Shown: piece after piece, positions 51,549 through 60,863 of the stretch
How the letters are laid out: every line of letters begins with the position of its first letter
Numbering within the stretch: position 1 is the first letter of the stretch
Assembly (NCBI RefSeq): GCF_029844725.1
Contig: NZ_JAOCKJ010000005.1
Span: forward strand, 186,001-250,000
DNA: 64,000 bases
Direction: 5' to 3'
Origin: Pantoea sp. GD03673
Lineage (GTDB): Bacteria; Pseudomonadota; Gammaproteobacteria; Enterobacterales; Enterobacteriaceae
Notes under the pieces: model-generated
Seen by the model: only the letters and a program-made list of their open reading frames with translations
What the model was told of the DNA's origin: nothing
Database searches by the model: none
Position numbers and translations under genes: made by a program

Positions 51549-52550
51549 TCAGGCCGGGCCGCTGACTGAATGGCGGCGCACCAGCGTCGGGCTGAACATG
51601 TGGGTCACTTCCGGCAGCGGCAGATCGTTGGCCAGCGCCAGTGCCAGCTGGGCCGCCTGCTGCGCCATGGTGACAATGGGATAGCGGACGGTGGTGAGGC
51701 GTGGTCGCACATAGCGCGACACCAGCACATCATCGAAGCCGATCAGCGACATCTCTTCCGGTACGCGGACGCCGTTATCGCTCAGCACCGCCAGCGCGCC
51801 TGCCGCCATGGAGTCGTTGTAGCAGGCGACGGCGGTGAAATTCCTGCCACGCCCCAGCAGTTCCGTCATCGCCTGCTCGCCGCCCACTTCGTCCGGCTCA
51901 CCCCAGGTCACGAGCCGATCGCTGCACGGCAGACCGTGTTCTTTCAGCGCATCGTAATAACCCTGCAGGCGATCTTCGGCATCGGAAATGGTGTGGGTCG
52001 AACAGATAAAGGCAATATTCTGATGGCCGAGCTGGATCAGATGACGCGTTGCCAGCCAGGCGCCGTAGCGATCGTCGAGCGCAATACAGCGCTTTTCAAA
52101 GCCTTTTATCAGGCGGTTCAGCACCACCATACCCGGCACCTGCTTCATCAGCACTTCCAGTTCGGCATCGGGAATTTTTTTGGCGTGAACCACCAGCGCC
52201 GCGCAGCGGTGACGCATCAGTTGTTCAATGGCCTGCCGCTCTTTTTGCTCATTATGGTAACCGTTACCAATCAGCAAAAAGTTACCGGTGTCGCCTGCGA
52301 CCTCATCAACCGCTTTAACCATTGCGCCAAAAAAGGGATCGGAGACGTCACCGACAATCAGGCCGAGCGTTTCGGTCGATTGCTGCGCCAGCGCACGTGC
52401 GTTGGCATTCGGGTGATACTGAAGCTGCTCCATTGCCTGGCCTACGGCCTGCCGGGAGCTGTCGCTGGCTTTGGGAGAATTATTGATTACACGGGAGACT
52501 GTGGCGACAGAAACGCCAGCCAGTCGCGCAACATCCTTTATGGTAGCCAT
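51549..52550 (-). CDS. galR: Galactose operon repressor GalR
   Basis: LacI-family repressor of galactose genes. The 333-residue product has the N-terminal HTH MATIKDVARLAGVSVATVSR, hinge helix PNANARALAQQ and periplasmic-binding-like effector domain (about 60-333). Blocks such as DVSDPFFGAMVKAV and VSRYVRPRLTTVRYPIVTMA are GalR-like rather than GalS-like. ATG 52550 is the family start; the frame extends to 52664 without support. A gal-type operator lies 17 bp upstream of the start. In E. coli galR neighbours omrAB and aas, which here lie beyond a molybdoenzyme gene. Confidence 0.95.
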   Translation of the reverse strand: MATIKDVARLAGVSVATVSRVINNSPKASDSSRQAVGQAMEQLQYHPNANARALAQQSTETLGLIVGDVSDPFFGAMVKAVDEVAGDTGNFLLIGNGYHNEQKERQAIEQLMRHRCAALVVHAKKIPDAELEVLMKQVPGMVVLNRLIKGFEKRCIALDDRYGAWLATRHLIQLGHQNIAFICSTHTISDAEDRLQGYYDALKEHGLPCSDRLVTWGEPDEVGGEQAMTELLGRGRNFTAVACYNDSMAAGALAVLSDNGVRVPEEMSLIGFDDVLVSRYVRPRLTTVRYPIVTMAQQAAQLALALANDLPLPEVTHMFSPTLVRRHSVSGPA

Positions 52551-52566
52551 GCGTTGACCTGCTTTG

Positions 52567-52582
52567 GGGAAAACGTTTACAC
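52567..52582. promoter_or_regulatory. GalR/GalS-type operator
   Basis: Reverse-complemented it reads GTGTAAACGTTTTCCC, one mismatch from the gal operator pattern GTGnAAnCGnTTnCnC/AC. It suggests autoregulation of galR and possibly control of the divergent oxidoreductase. Confidence 0.6.
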
Positions 52583-52730
52583 ATCGCATCAGTGTTACGG
52601 AAAAGGGCGGACACATCAACCCGACAGAATGCCAGCGTCGTCGCAAAATCGGACCATGCGGCACATCTTCTGCTCAGCCGTTGCACCATGTTATGCTCAG
52701 GCTCCCACCTGGCTACCGTGAAAAACAACG

Positions 52731-55004
52731 ATGAAAACCAAAGTGCCACATCTGGCGCACTGGGGCGCGTTTACCGCCGTCACTGAAAACGATCGCCTGA
52801 TTGGCTGCGAACCTTTCTTCGCTGATGCCGATCCGTCTCCGATGATCCACACCATCCCTGAACTGGTTTACTCCGACAAACGCATTCGCCAGCCGATGGT
52901 GCGCCGCTCGTGGCTGAAGTCACGCGAAAAGAGCGACCGCACGCTGCGTGGCCGGGAAGATTTTGTCGCCGTTGACTGGGAAACCGCGCTGGATCTGGTG
53001 GCGGAAGAGAATCGCCGCGTCCGTGCGCGCTACGGTGCGTCGGGCATTTTCAACGGCTCCTACGGCTGGTCGTCGGCCGGACGCGTCAACCATGCCCGCA
53101 CGCTGGTGCGTCGCTTCTACTTTCAGGGCGGGGGCGGCGTCGATCAGCAGGGTAACTACAGCTGGGGTGCCGCGCAGTTCTTCCTGCCTTATGTGATTGG
53201 CACCTATATGCCGCTGACCGGGCGCGTCACCGAATGGCCGCAGGTGGTGGAACATGCCGAAATTTTTGTCGCCTTTGGCGGACTGGCGCTGATAAACGCC
53301 CAGGTTGCTTCCGGGGGGGCAGGGCAGCACAGCCTGAAACCGGCGCTGATGCAGCTGGCGGCTAAAGGCACGCCGGTGATCAACATCAGCCCGATGCGCG
53401 ATGACTGCCCGGACTTTGTGAACGCCGAGTGGATCCCGATTCGCCCCAATACCGATGTGGCGCTGATGCTGGCGCTGGGTCATGAGATCACCCGGCGCGG
53501 CGCGGCAGATGAAGCGTTTCTCGCCAGCCACTGTACGGGCTGGCCGCAGCTGCGCGCCTATCTGCTGGGCGAGACCGACGGCGTAGCGAAAACCGCTGGC
53601 TGGGCCAGCCGTATCACCGGCATTCCGGCAGACCGAATTGTGCAGCTGGCGCAGCAGCTGACCGGCAAACGCAGCTTTATTACCTGCTCCTATTCCGTGC
53701 AGCGCGCCCATCGCGGCGAACAGCCTTACTGGATGATGATTGCGCTCTCCTCAATGCTCGGCCAGCCCGGCCTGCCAGGTGCGGGGTTCTCCTTTGGCCA
53801 CGGGTCGATGAACAGCGTGGGCAACCCGCGTCAGGAAGGGCCAGCACCCATGATGAGCACCGGGCCTAATCCCGGCGGGCTGTCGATTCCGGTGGCGCGC
53901 ATCAGCGATATGCTGCTCAATCCCGGCCAGCCCTATCACTTCCAGGGCGAAACCCTGCACTATCCCGACATCCATATGGTGCACTGGGCGGGTGGCAATC
54001 CTTTCCACCATCACCAGCAGCTGAACCGGCTGGTGGAAGGCTGGCAACGGCCCGATACGGTGGTGGTACAGGATATCGTCTGGACGCCCGCCGCGCAGAT
54101 GGCGGACATCGTGCTGCCCGCGACCACCACGCTGGAGCGCAACGACATCGGCGGCTCCTCACGTGACCGCTTTGTGCTGGCGATGCATCAGGCGATTAAG
54201 CCGCAGCACCAGGCGCGCAACGACTTCGATATTTTTGCTGACCTGGCAGAGCGCCTCGGTTATCGCGACACGTTCACCGAAGGGCGCAACGAGATGCAGT
54301 GGATCGCCCATCTTTATCAGCAGTGTGCGACCGCGCATCAGCGCAAAGGCATCGATTTCCCCGAATTTGATGAATTCTGGCAGCGCGGCTTTGTGGAAAT
54401 TCCGGAAGGCGGCAGGCCTTATCAGTTTATGGAGGATTTCCGTGCGGATCCGCAGGCGAATCCGATTAAAACCGCCAGCGGCAAAATCGAGCTGTTCAGC
54501 CAGACCATTGCGGACTACCAACTGGACGATTTCGCCGGTCACCCGGAATGGCGTGAACCGCAGGAGTGGCTTGGTTCGCCGATCAGCGGCGACTATCCGT
54601 TACACATGATCTCGATTCAGCCGTCCGACCGGTTACACAGTCAGCTGGATGCCACCGACACGGTGCAGGGCAATAAAACGGCCGGACACGAAACGCTTTA
54701 CATGCATCCGCAGGATGCGGAAGCACGCGGGCTGGTGGCGGGCGATGTGATTGAGGTGAGCAACGCACGTGGTGTGATGCTGGCGGGCGTGCGGATCACA
54801 GAGGGCCTGACGCAGGGCGTGGTGATTATCGCCACCGGTGCCTGGTTTGACCCCGGCTTCGGCCAGGCGTGGCACCCTTACGATCGCGCCGGGAACCCGA
54901 ACGTGCTGACGCTCGACATCGGCACCTCGTCGCTGACGCAGGGGCCCAACGCCATGAGTTGTCTGGTGGAAATCAAAAAACATCAGGATTGCACAATAGC
55001 GTAA
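52731..55004 (+). CDS. BisC/TorZ-like molybdopterin oxidoreductase, cytoplasmic
   Basis: A 757-residue enzyme of the DMSO-reductase family, type III (BisC, TorZ, DorA). It lacks the 4Fe-4S cysteine motif at the N-terminus, as expected for this group, and starts at the LAHWGAF block, so no Tat signal is visible and a cytoplasmic location is likely. FNGSYGWSSAGRVNHA supplies the expected Mo-ligating serine. PVARISDML, WAGGNPFHHHQQLNRL, DIVLPATTTLERNDI and KTASGKIELFSQ complete the MGD-binding core. The substrate may be an S- or N-oxide (biotin or methionine sulfoxide), but this is inference. It stands alone between galR and an Omr-type RNA, with a weak ribosome-binding site. Confidence 0.85.
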   Translation: MKTKVPHLAHWGAFTAVTENDRLIGCEPFFADADPSPMIHTIPELVYSDKRIRQPMVRRSWLKSREKSDRTLRGREDFVAVDWETALDLVAEENRRVRARYGASGIFNGSYGWSSAGRVNHARTLVRRFYFQGGGGVDQQGNYSWGAAQFFLPYVIGTYMPLTGRVTEWPQVVEHAEIFVAFGGLALINAQVASGGAGQHSLKPALMQLAAKGTPVINISPMRDDCPDFVNAEWIPIRPNTDVALMLALGHEITRRGAADEAFLASHCTGWPQLRAYLLGETDGVAKTAGWASRITGIPADRIVQLAQQLTGKRSFITCSYSVQRAHRGEQPYWMMIALSSMLGQPGLPGAGFSFGHGSMNSVGNPRQEGPAPMMSTGPNPGGLSIPVARISDMLLNPGQPYHFQGETLHYPDIHMVHWAGGNPFHHHQQLNRLVEGWQRPDTVVVQDIVWTPAAQMADIVLPATTTLERNDIGGSSRDRFVLAMHQAIKPQHQARNDFDIFADLAERLGYRDTFTEGRNEMQWIAHLYQQCATAHQRKGIDFPEFDEFWQRGFVEIPEGGRPYQFMEDFRADPQANPIKTASGKIELFSQTIADYQLDDFAGHPEWREPQEWLGSPISGDYPLHMISIQPSDRLHSQLDATDTVQGNKTAGHETLYMHPQDAEARGLVAGDVIEVSNARGVMLAGVRITEGLTQGVVIIATGAWFDPGFGQAWHPYDRAGNPNVLTLDIGTSSLTQGPNAMSCLVEIKKHQDCTIA

Positions 55005-55089
55005 GGATCTCATGGCTGGTTACATTTTGCCGGTAACTGTTGCGTTTGAGTGATGGCAGCCGATCAATCCCCTTTGCTACATTCAGGGT

Positions 55090-55165
55090 CCCAGAGGTAT
55101 TGATGGGTGAACATCAATAGATTTTCTTGATTACACCAACCTGCGCAGATGCGCAGGTTTTTTTT
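55090..55165 (+). ncRNA. omrA: OmrA/OmrB-type small RNA, copy 1
   Basis: Begins CCCAGAGGTATTGATGGGTG, matching the conserved 5' seed of enteric OmrA/OmrB (recalled as CCCAGAGGTATTGATNGGTG). It ends with terminator CCTGCGC-AGAT-GCGCAGG and eight T. The length is about 76 nt. A TACATT -10 (55078-55083, preceded by TG one base upstream) fits a start at 55090. Omr RNAs are Hfq-dependent, OmpR-activated repressors of outer-membrane genes, including TonB receptors, in E. coli; they lie between aas and galR there as here. The assignment to omrA rather than omrB is arbitrary. Confidence 0.85.
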
Positions 55166-55282
55166 GCCCGCAATCTGCTGCCGATAACGATCTGATACAC
55201 AGTTTTCCTGTTATACCGCCAGCGCTTTCTTTATAACTGCTGGCACCAGCCCCTTTCTCTTTATTTTGCGCAGCGGAATGCC

Positions 55283-57022
55283 ATGCCCCGGATTAAAAAA
55301 CTACTGGGAAAAGACCAGATAAAAGCGCCGTTTAACCCGTTTCGTTTTCGGCTAATCTGCCTGGGCGTTATGACCTGTCTGGTTGTCCTGCTGGCGCGTG
55401 TAGCGGACCTGCAGTTCCTGAATCAGCCTATGCTGGAGCACGAAGCGGATCAGCGATCGCTGCGAACCGTCACGCTGCCCACCAGCCGTGGCACCCTGTT
55501 GGATCGTAACGGCGAAGCGCTGGCGCTCAGCGTCCCGTCGCGCGACGTCATTGCCGATCCGCAGCGCGTGCTGGAGAGCAACCCCGATTTTACCAGTGCG
55601 AAATGGGCCTATCTTGCTGCCGCGCTCAACACCCGTCCCGAAGAGCTGGCGGCGCAGATCACCGCCAATCCGAAACGTCGCTTTCTCTATCTGGGACGTA
55701 AAGTGGAGCTGGGCATTGCCAAAGACATTAAAGAGCTGAAGCTGAAAGGCATCAGTGAAGTGTATGACGACAGCCGTTTCTATCCGATGAGCGAAGCTTC
55801 AGCGCCGCTGATCGGCATCGTTGGCGCGGATAACGTCGGCCTGAACGGGCTGGAAAAAGGTTTTGATAAGGTGTTGCAGGGCGAGCCGGGCAAAGAGGTC
55901 TATCGTCAGGATGCGGCGGGCAATATCATCGCGATGATCAACTACCAGCCGCCGACGCAGCCACCCACCGTTCAGCTCAGCATCGACAAATATGACCAGT
56001 ACACGCTTTACAGCAAACTGCGCGACGGCGTGCTGATCAACAAGGCGGATTCGGGAGCGGCCGTGCTGGTGAAAATCGACACCGGCGAGATTCTGGCGAT
56101 GGCCTCCTATCCCTCATTCAACCCCAACAACTATGAAGGGGCTACCCCGGCGCAGATGCGTAACTCGGCCATCAATGACAGCTACGAACCAGGATCGACC
56201 GTCAAGCCGCTGGTGGTGATGGAAGCGCTGGAACGCCATCTGGTGCGTGCGGACTCGGTGATCGACACCACGCCTTACAGCGTTAACGGCCATCTGATCC
56301 GCGACGTCGGCCACTGGCCGCGTCTCACCATGACCGGCATTCTGCAAAAATCGAGCGACATCGGGGTCTCGCATCTCGCGCTGGCGATGCCCGCCGAAGC
56401 GCTGGTGAATACCTATCATGCGTTTGGGCTGGGCAAACCGACCGGATTAGGGCTGACCGGCGAAAGCGTCGGCTACTTCCCGCTGCACCGCGCCCGCTGG
56501 GCTGATATTGAGCGGGCGACCTTCTCCTTTGGCTATGGCCTGCGCGTGACGCCGCTGCAGATTGCCCGCGAATACGCCACGCTCGGCGCTTATGGCGTCT
56601 ACCGTCCGCTGTCGATCACCCGCGTCACGCCACCGGTCATGGGACGGCAGGTCGCTAACCCGGAAACGGTGAGAGAGGTGGTGCATATGCTGGAGAGCGA
56701 TGTGCTGCCGGGCGGAACCGGGCTGAAAGCCGCGGTGCCGGGCTACCGTCTGGCAACCAAAACCGGTACGGCGGAAAAGATGGGCACCAGCGGTAAGTAT
56801 GATGGCGGCTACGTCAACTACACCGCCGGTATTGCACCCGCCAGCCATCCTGAAGTGGCGCTGGTGGTGATGATTAACCATCCGACGGCGGGGGATCACT
56901 TTGGTGGCTCGGTCGCTGCACCGGTGTTCGGCAATATCATGGGGCCGGTACTGAAGCACATGAACGTTGCGCCGGATGCTATCTATACCAGACCTGCGGC
57001 CAATGCTTCGGATAAATCTTAA
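55283..57022 (+). CDS. FtsI paralogue, class B penicillin-binding protein
   Basis: Transpeptidase resembling septal PBP3 (FtsI) along its length but 579 residues, with its own location outside the dcw cluster. One N-terminal membrane anchor (about 23-42), pedestal domain (about 60-240), then transpeptidase motifs SxxK as STVK (Ser305, Lys308), SxN replaced by SSD (357-359), and KTGT (493-496). Salmonella has a comparable PBP3 paralogue (PBP3SAL) used in acid; similarity of role is inference. ATG 55283 has GCGGA upstream. It is bracketed by two Omr-type RNAs. Confidence 0.92.
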   Translation: MPRIKKLLGKDQIKAPFNPFRFRLICLGVMTCLVVLLARVADLQFLNQPMLEHEADQRSLRTVTLPTSRGTLLDRNGEALALSVPSRDVIADPQRVLESNPDFTSAKWAYLAAALNTRPEELAAQITANPKRRFLYLGRKVELGIAKDIKELKLKGISEVYDDSRFYPMSEASAPLIGIVGADNVGLNGLEKGFDKVLQGEPGKEVYRQDAAGNIIAMINYQPPTQPPTVQLSIDKYDQYTLYSKLRDGVLINKADSGAAVLVKIDTGEILAMASYPSFNPNNYEGATPAQMRNSAINDSYEPGSTVKPLVVMEALERHLVRADSVIDTTPYSVNGHLIRDVGHWPRLTMTGILQKSSDIGVSHLALAMPAEALVNTYHAFGLGKPTGLGLTGESVGYFPLHRARWADIERATFSFGYGLRVTPLQIAREYATLGAYGVYRPLSITRVTPPVMGRQVANPETVREVVHMLESDVLPGGTGLKAAVPGYRLATKTGTAEKMGTSGKYDGGYVNYTAGIAPASHPEVALVVMINHPTAGDHFGGSVAAPVFGNIMGPVLKHMNVAPDAIYTRPAANASDKS

Positions 57023-57136
57023 TTAAATCAGTGTGTAAGCGAGGCGTGAAGGATATTCACACCTCGTTGCACTTCCCCGAATTCGGTTGCGTTTTCCTGC
57101 TGTCTCCGTGCGGTCAATCAGTGCGAGGATAGCTGT

Positions 57137-57229
57137 CCCAGAGGTATTGATGGGTGTGAAAACAACACCGCTTCGGCAGTGAGAACCCTGTTATTACACC
57201 GACCCACGCAGATGCGTGGGTTTTTTTTT
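57137..57229 (+). ncRNA. omrB: OmrA/OmrB-type small RNA, copy 2
   Basis: Begins with the same seed CCCAGAGGTATTGATGGGTG and ends with stem CCCACGC-AGAT-GCGTGGG plus nine T; about 93 nt. It shares ATTACACC with copy 1 before the terminator. The stem differs from copy 1 at paired positions, so base pairing is kept. No convincing -10 is visible except a weak GAGGAT region. It lies between the FtsI paralogue and aas. Naming as omrB is arbitrary. Confidence 0.85.
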
Positions 57230-57318
57230 GCCTGTGCGTCGCAGCCTGGCGTTCGCGGTGTAAATCAGCGTTACCCTCTGTCGTCAGACGGTACTGACCG
57301 CGCTGCAGCAGGGAGACG

Positions 57319-57468
57319 ATGAACGGGGGAGCTGAATACGTTGCAGGGCGGGATCGCCGCGGCCGGCGGTGGCTGGCAGGCGTCCTGATGCGGCGTCTGT
57401 ATGGCGATAATTCTATTGTCGAACTGCGTCAAATCCTGCATCGTGAGGGCTATTTTTTACGATGCTAA
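57319..57468 (+). CDS. Possible small ORF upstream of aas
   Basis: A 49-codon frame starting at ATG 57319 (AGGGAG 3-4 nt upstream) and ending at TAA 57466-57468, where the TAAGGAG forms the ribosome-binding site of aas. The product starts MNGGAEYVAGRDRRGRRWLAG and ends with an amphipathic-looking HREGYFLRC segment. I recognise no family. The first half uses several rare Arg and Gly codons. The tight link to the aas start suggests coupling, but the ORF could be chance. It lies in a 455-bp gap that otherwise holds only the second Omr RNA. Confidence 0.35.
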   Translation: MNGGAEYVAGRDRRGRRWLAGVLMRRLYGDNSIVELRQILHREGYFLRC

Positions 57469-57477
57469 GGAGCTGGC

Positions 57478-59628
57478 ATGGCTTACACACTTTTACGTCT
57501 GATATTCCGACTATTATGGCGGGTCGAATTGCGGGGTGACGTTGCCGAACTGCACAAGCAAAAGGTATTGATCACGCCGAACCATATGTCGTTTCTCGAC
57601 GGCATATTGCTGGCGTTGTTTTTACCCGTTAAACCGGTATTTGCCATTTATTCGACCATCAGTGAAAGCTGGTTTATGCGTCTGGTTAAACCTTTTATCG
57701 ACTTCGTGCCGCTGGATCCAACCCGGCCTATGGCGCTGAAGCAGCTGGTACGGCTGATCGACACGGGCCGTCCGGTGGTGATCTTCCCGGAAGGACGGAT
57801 TACGGTGACCGGCTCGCTGATGAAAATCTACAGCGGGGCGGGCTTTGTCGCGGCACGTTCAGGCGCTAACGTGGTGCCGATGCGCATCGAAGGCGCAGAG
57901 TACACGCCGTTCGGCCGTCTGGCGGGCGTGTTTAAACGTCGCCTGTTCCCGCGCATCACCCTGACTATTCTGCCCGCGACCCGCATTCCAATGCCGGAGG
58001 CGAAACGGGCGCGTGACCGTCGCGTGCTGGCCGGTGAGCATCTGCATCACGTGATGATGGAAGCGCGCATGGCGGTGCGTCCGCGTGAAACCCTGTTTGA
58101 GGCGTTTCTGGCGGCACGGACACGCTATGGCGCGTTTAAGCGCTGCATCGAAGATGTTAATTTCAAACCCGACAGCTATAACGGACTGCTGAAGAAGTCA
58201 CTGGGCGTGGGCCGCATTCTGGAGCGCTACAGCCAGCCGCGTGAAGTGGTGGGGCTGCTGCTGCCCAATACCACCGTGACGGCGGCAGCGATTTTCGGGG
58301 CCACTTTGCGCGGCCGCGTGCCCGCGATGCTCAACTACACCGCAGGCGTGAATGGCATGCAGGCGGCGCTGACCGCCGCGCAGATCAAAACCGTTTTCAC
58401 GTCGCGGCAGTTCCTGGACAAAGGCAATTTGTGGCATCTGCCGCAGGGGCTGGGCGATGTGCAGTGGATTTATCTTGAAGACCTCAAAGATACCGTCACC
58501 GGCAAGGATAAGCTGTGGATCCTCGCCCACCTGCTGATGCCGCATCGCGCCCAGCTGCCCCAGCAGCCGGAAGACGCCGCAATGGTGCTGTTCACCTCCG
58601 GATCTGAAGGCAATCCCAAAGGGGTCGTGCACTCACACAAAAGCCTGCTGGCGAACGTTGAACAGATCCGCACCGTGGCGGACTTCACCCCACGCGACCG
58701 CTTTATGTCGGCGCTGCCGCTGTTCCATGCGTTTGGCCTGACCGTCGGGCTGTTTACGCCGCTGATGACCGGTGCTCAGGTCTTTCTCTATCCCAGCCCG
58801 CTGCACTATCGCATCGTGCCGGAGCTGGTTTATGACCGTAACTGCACCGTGCTGTTTGGCACCTCAACGTTCCTGGGCAACTACGCACGCTTTGCCGCGC
58901 CCTATGATTTTGCCCGCCTGCGCTATGTGGTCGCAGGTGCGGAGAAACTGCAGGAGAACACCCGTCAGGTTTATATGGAGAAGTACGGCATTCGCATTCT
59001 TGAAGGCTATGGCGTAACCGAGTGCGCGCCGGTGGTGGCAATCAACGTGCCGATGGCGGCGAAGGCACACACGGTAGGACGCATTCTGCCGGGCATGGAT
59101 TCACGACTGATGTCGGTGCCGGGCATTGAGCAGGGCGGACGACTGCAGCTGCGCGGGCCGAACGTGATGAAAGGCTATCTGCGGGTCGGGAATCCTGGCG
59201 TGCTGGAAGTTCCGGTCGCCGACGATGGCGAAGGCAATGCGGAAGCAGGCTGGTATGACACCGGTGATATCGTCAGTTTCGATGAAGGCGGTTTCTGCCA
59301 GATTCAGGGGCGTGCCAAACGCTTTGCGAAGATCGCCGGTGAGATGGTGTCGCTGGAGATCGTTGAGCAGATCGCCCTTAAGGCATCGCCAGATAAACAA
59401 CATGCCGCCTCGCTGCGTCCCGATGGGCAGCGCGGTGAAGCACTGGTGCTGTTTACCACCGACGATGAGCTGACGCGCGACAGACTGCAGAAAGCGGCCC
59501 GTGAGCTGGGTGCGCCAGAGCTGGCACTGCCGCGTGACATCCGGGTGATGAAACAGTTGCCGTTGCTGGGCAGCGGGAAACCGGATTACGTCACGCTGAA
59601 AAAAATGGCGGAAGAGGAGCAGGCATGA
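57478..59628 (+). CDS. aas: 2-acyl-glycerophosphoethanolamine acyltransferase / acyl-ACP synthetase Aas
   Basis: Inner-membrane bifunctional enzyme that re-acylates lysophosphatidylethanolamine. The N-terminal PlsC-type acyltransferase (about 1-185) has NHMSFLDG (the NHx4D catalytic motif) and VIFPEGRIT. The C-terminal acyl-ACP synthetase (about 225-716) has the AMP-binding loop [24 protein letters not shown] and YDTGD. The 716-residue length is close to E. coli Aas. AAGGAG precedes ATG 57478. It overlaps lplT by four bases, so lyso-PE import and acylation are coupled. Confidence 0.96.
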   Translation: MAYTLLRLIFRLLWRVELRGDVAELHKQKVLITPNHMSFLDGILLALFLPVKPVFAIYSTISESWFMRLVKPFIDFVPLDPTRPMALKQLVRLIDTGRPVVIFPEGRITVTGSLMKIYSGAGFVAARSGANVVPMRIEGAEYTPFGRLAGVFKRRLFPRITLTILPATRIPMPEAKRARDRRVLAGEHLHHVMMEARMAVRPRETLFEAFLAARTRYGAFKRCIEDVNFKPDSYNGLLKKSLGVGRILERYSQPREVVGLLLPNTTVTAAAIFGATLRGRVPAMLNYTAGVNGMQAALTAAQIKTVFTSRQFLDKGNLWHLPQGLGDVQWIYLEDLKDTVTGKDKLWILAHLLMPHRAQLPQQPEDAAMVLFTSGSEGNPKGVVHSHKSLLANVEQIRTVADFTPRDRFMSALPLFHAFGLTVGLFTPLMTGAQVFLYPSPLHYRIVPELVYDRNCTVLFGTSTFLGNYARFAAPYDFARLRYVVAGAEKLQENTRQVYMEKYGIRILEGYGVTECAPVVAINVPMAAKAHTVGRILPGMDSRLMSVPGIEQGGRLQLRGPNVMKGYLRVGNPGVLEVPVADDGEGNAEAGWYDTGDIVSFDEGGFCQIQGRAKRFAKIAGEMVSLEIVEQIALKASPDKQHAASLRPDGQRGEALVLFTTDDELTRDRLQKAARELGAPELALPRDIRVMKQLPLLGSGKPDYVTLKKMAEEEQA

Positions 59629-60815
59629 GCCTTGATCGCAATGCGCCCCTCATGTCACGGGGCATGATCGCCGTGATTATCGCCCAGTTCTTTTCGGCTT
59701 TTGGCGATAACGCGCTGCTGTTTGCCACGCTGGCCGTGCTGAAAAGTCAGTTCTACCCCGACTGGAGCCAGCCGGTGCTGCAGATGCTGTTTGTTGCCGC
59801 CTACATTCTGCTGGCACCGTTTGTGGGGCAGGTGGCGGACAGCATGGCAAAAGGGCGGGTGATGATGCTTGCCAACAGTCTGAAGCTGCTGGGCGCGCTG
59901 GTGATCTGCTTTGGCTTCAATCCCTTCCTCGGCTATACCCTGGTGGGGGCGGGCGCAGCGGCCTACTCGCCGGCAAAATATGGCATCCTCGGTGAGATCA
60001 CCCATGGCGAAAAGCTCGTGAAAGCCAATGGGCTGATGGAGGCCTCCACCATCGCTGCCATTCTGCTTGGCTCGGTGGCGGGCGGTATGCTGGCTGACTG
60101 GCATATTCTTGCCGCGCTGGGGATCTGCGCACTGACCTACGGCATCGCGGTCGTCGCGAACCTGTTTATCCCGAAACTGCAGGCGGCTCGTCCGGGTCAG
60201 AGCTGGCAGGTCGGCATGATGGTGCGGCGCTTTTTCAAGGCCGCCACGCTGTTGTGGCGTGACGCAGAGACGCGCTTTTCACTGATCGGCACCAGTCTGT
60301 TCTGGGGGGCAGGCGTCACGCTGCGTTTCCTGCTGGTACTCTGGGTGCCGGTGGCGCTGGGTATCCATGACAACACCACGCCTACCACCCTGAATGCCAT
60401 GGTGGCTATTGGCATCGTGATTGGCGCGGGGGCGGCGGCGAAGCTGGTGACGCTGGAGACCGTGCGTCGCTGCATGCCAGCCGGTGTGCTGATTGGCGTC
60501 ATGGTGGTGGTCTTCGCGCTGCAGCATTCTCTGCTGAATGCGTATCTGGTGCTGATGCTGATTGGTGCGCTGGGCGGTTTCTTTGTGGTGCCGCTGAATG
60601 CGCTGTTGCAGGCGCGGGGCAAAGAGAGCGTCGGGTCAGGCAACGCGATTGCGGTGCAGAATCTGGGTGAGAACAGTGCCATGCTGATCATGCTGGGGCT
60701 CTACACGCTGGCAATCCGGGCGGGTGCACCGGCGGTAGCGACGGGAGTCGGTTTTGGCGTGCTGTTTGCGCTGGCGATTGCGCTGTTATGGCTGAGGCGA
60801 CCGGCTAAGCGTTAA
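59625..60815 (+). CDS. lplT: Lysophospholipid transporter LplT
   Basis: MFS-type flippase that moves lysophospholipids across the inner membrane for acylation by Aas. The 396-residue product has about eleven to twelve transmembrane segments, the N-terminal block [20 protein letters not shown] and the loop [15 protein letters not shown] characteristic of LplT. ATG 59625 overlaps the aas stop (ATGA). Confidence 0.96.
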   Translation: MSLDRNAPLMSRGMIAVIIAQFFSAFGDNALLFATLAVLKSQFYPDWSQPVLQMLFVAAYILLAPFVGQVADSMAKGRVMMLANSLKLLGALVICFGFNPFLGYTLVGAGAAAYSPAKYGILGEITHGEKLVKANGLMEASTIAAILLGSVAGGMLADWHILAALGICALTYGIAVVANLFIPKLQAARPGQSWQVGMMVRRFFKAATLLWRDAETRFSLIGTSLFWGAGVTLRFLLVLWVPVALGIHDNTTPTTLNAMVAIGIVIGAGAAAKLVTLETVRRCMPAGVLIGVMVVVFALQHSLLNAYLVLMLIGALGGFFVVPLNALLQARGKESVGSGNAIAVQNLGENSAMLIMLGLYTLAIRAGAPAVATGVGFGVLFALAIALLWLRRPAKR

Positions 60816-60823
60816 CGGATTCA

Positions 60824-60855
60824 CCGCCTCTTTCCGGTGACACGGAGAGAGGCGG
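60824..60855. other. Hairpin between convergent lplT and ridA
   Basis: CCGCCTCT pairs with AGAGGCGG, and an inner CCG/CGG pair lies in the loop. There is no T-tract, so it may be a weak or Rho-assisted transcript end. Confidence 0.45.
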
Positions 60856-60863
60856 CCTGAGTC

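Noticed and set aside
51570..52721. A 383-codon open frame opposite galR
   Set aside because: A shadow of galR, which matches E. coli GalR throughout.
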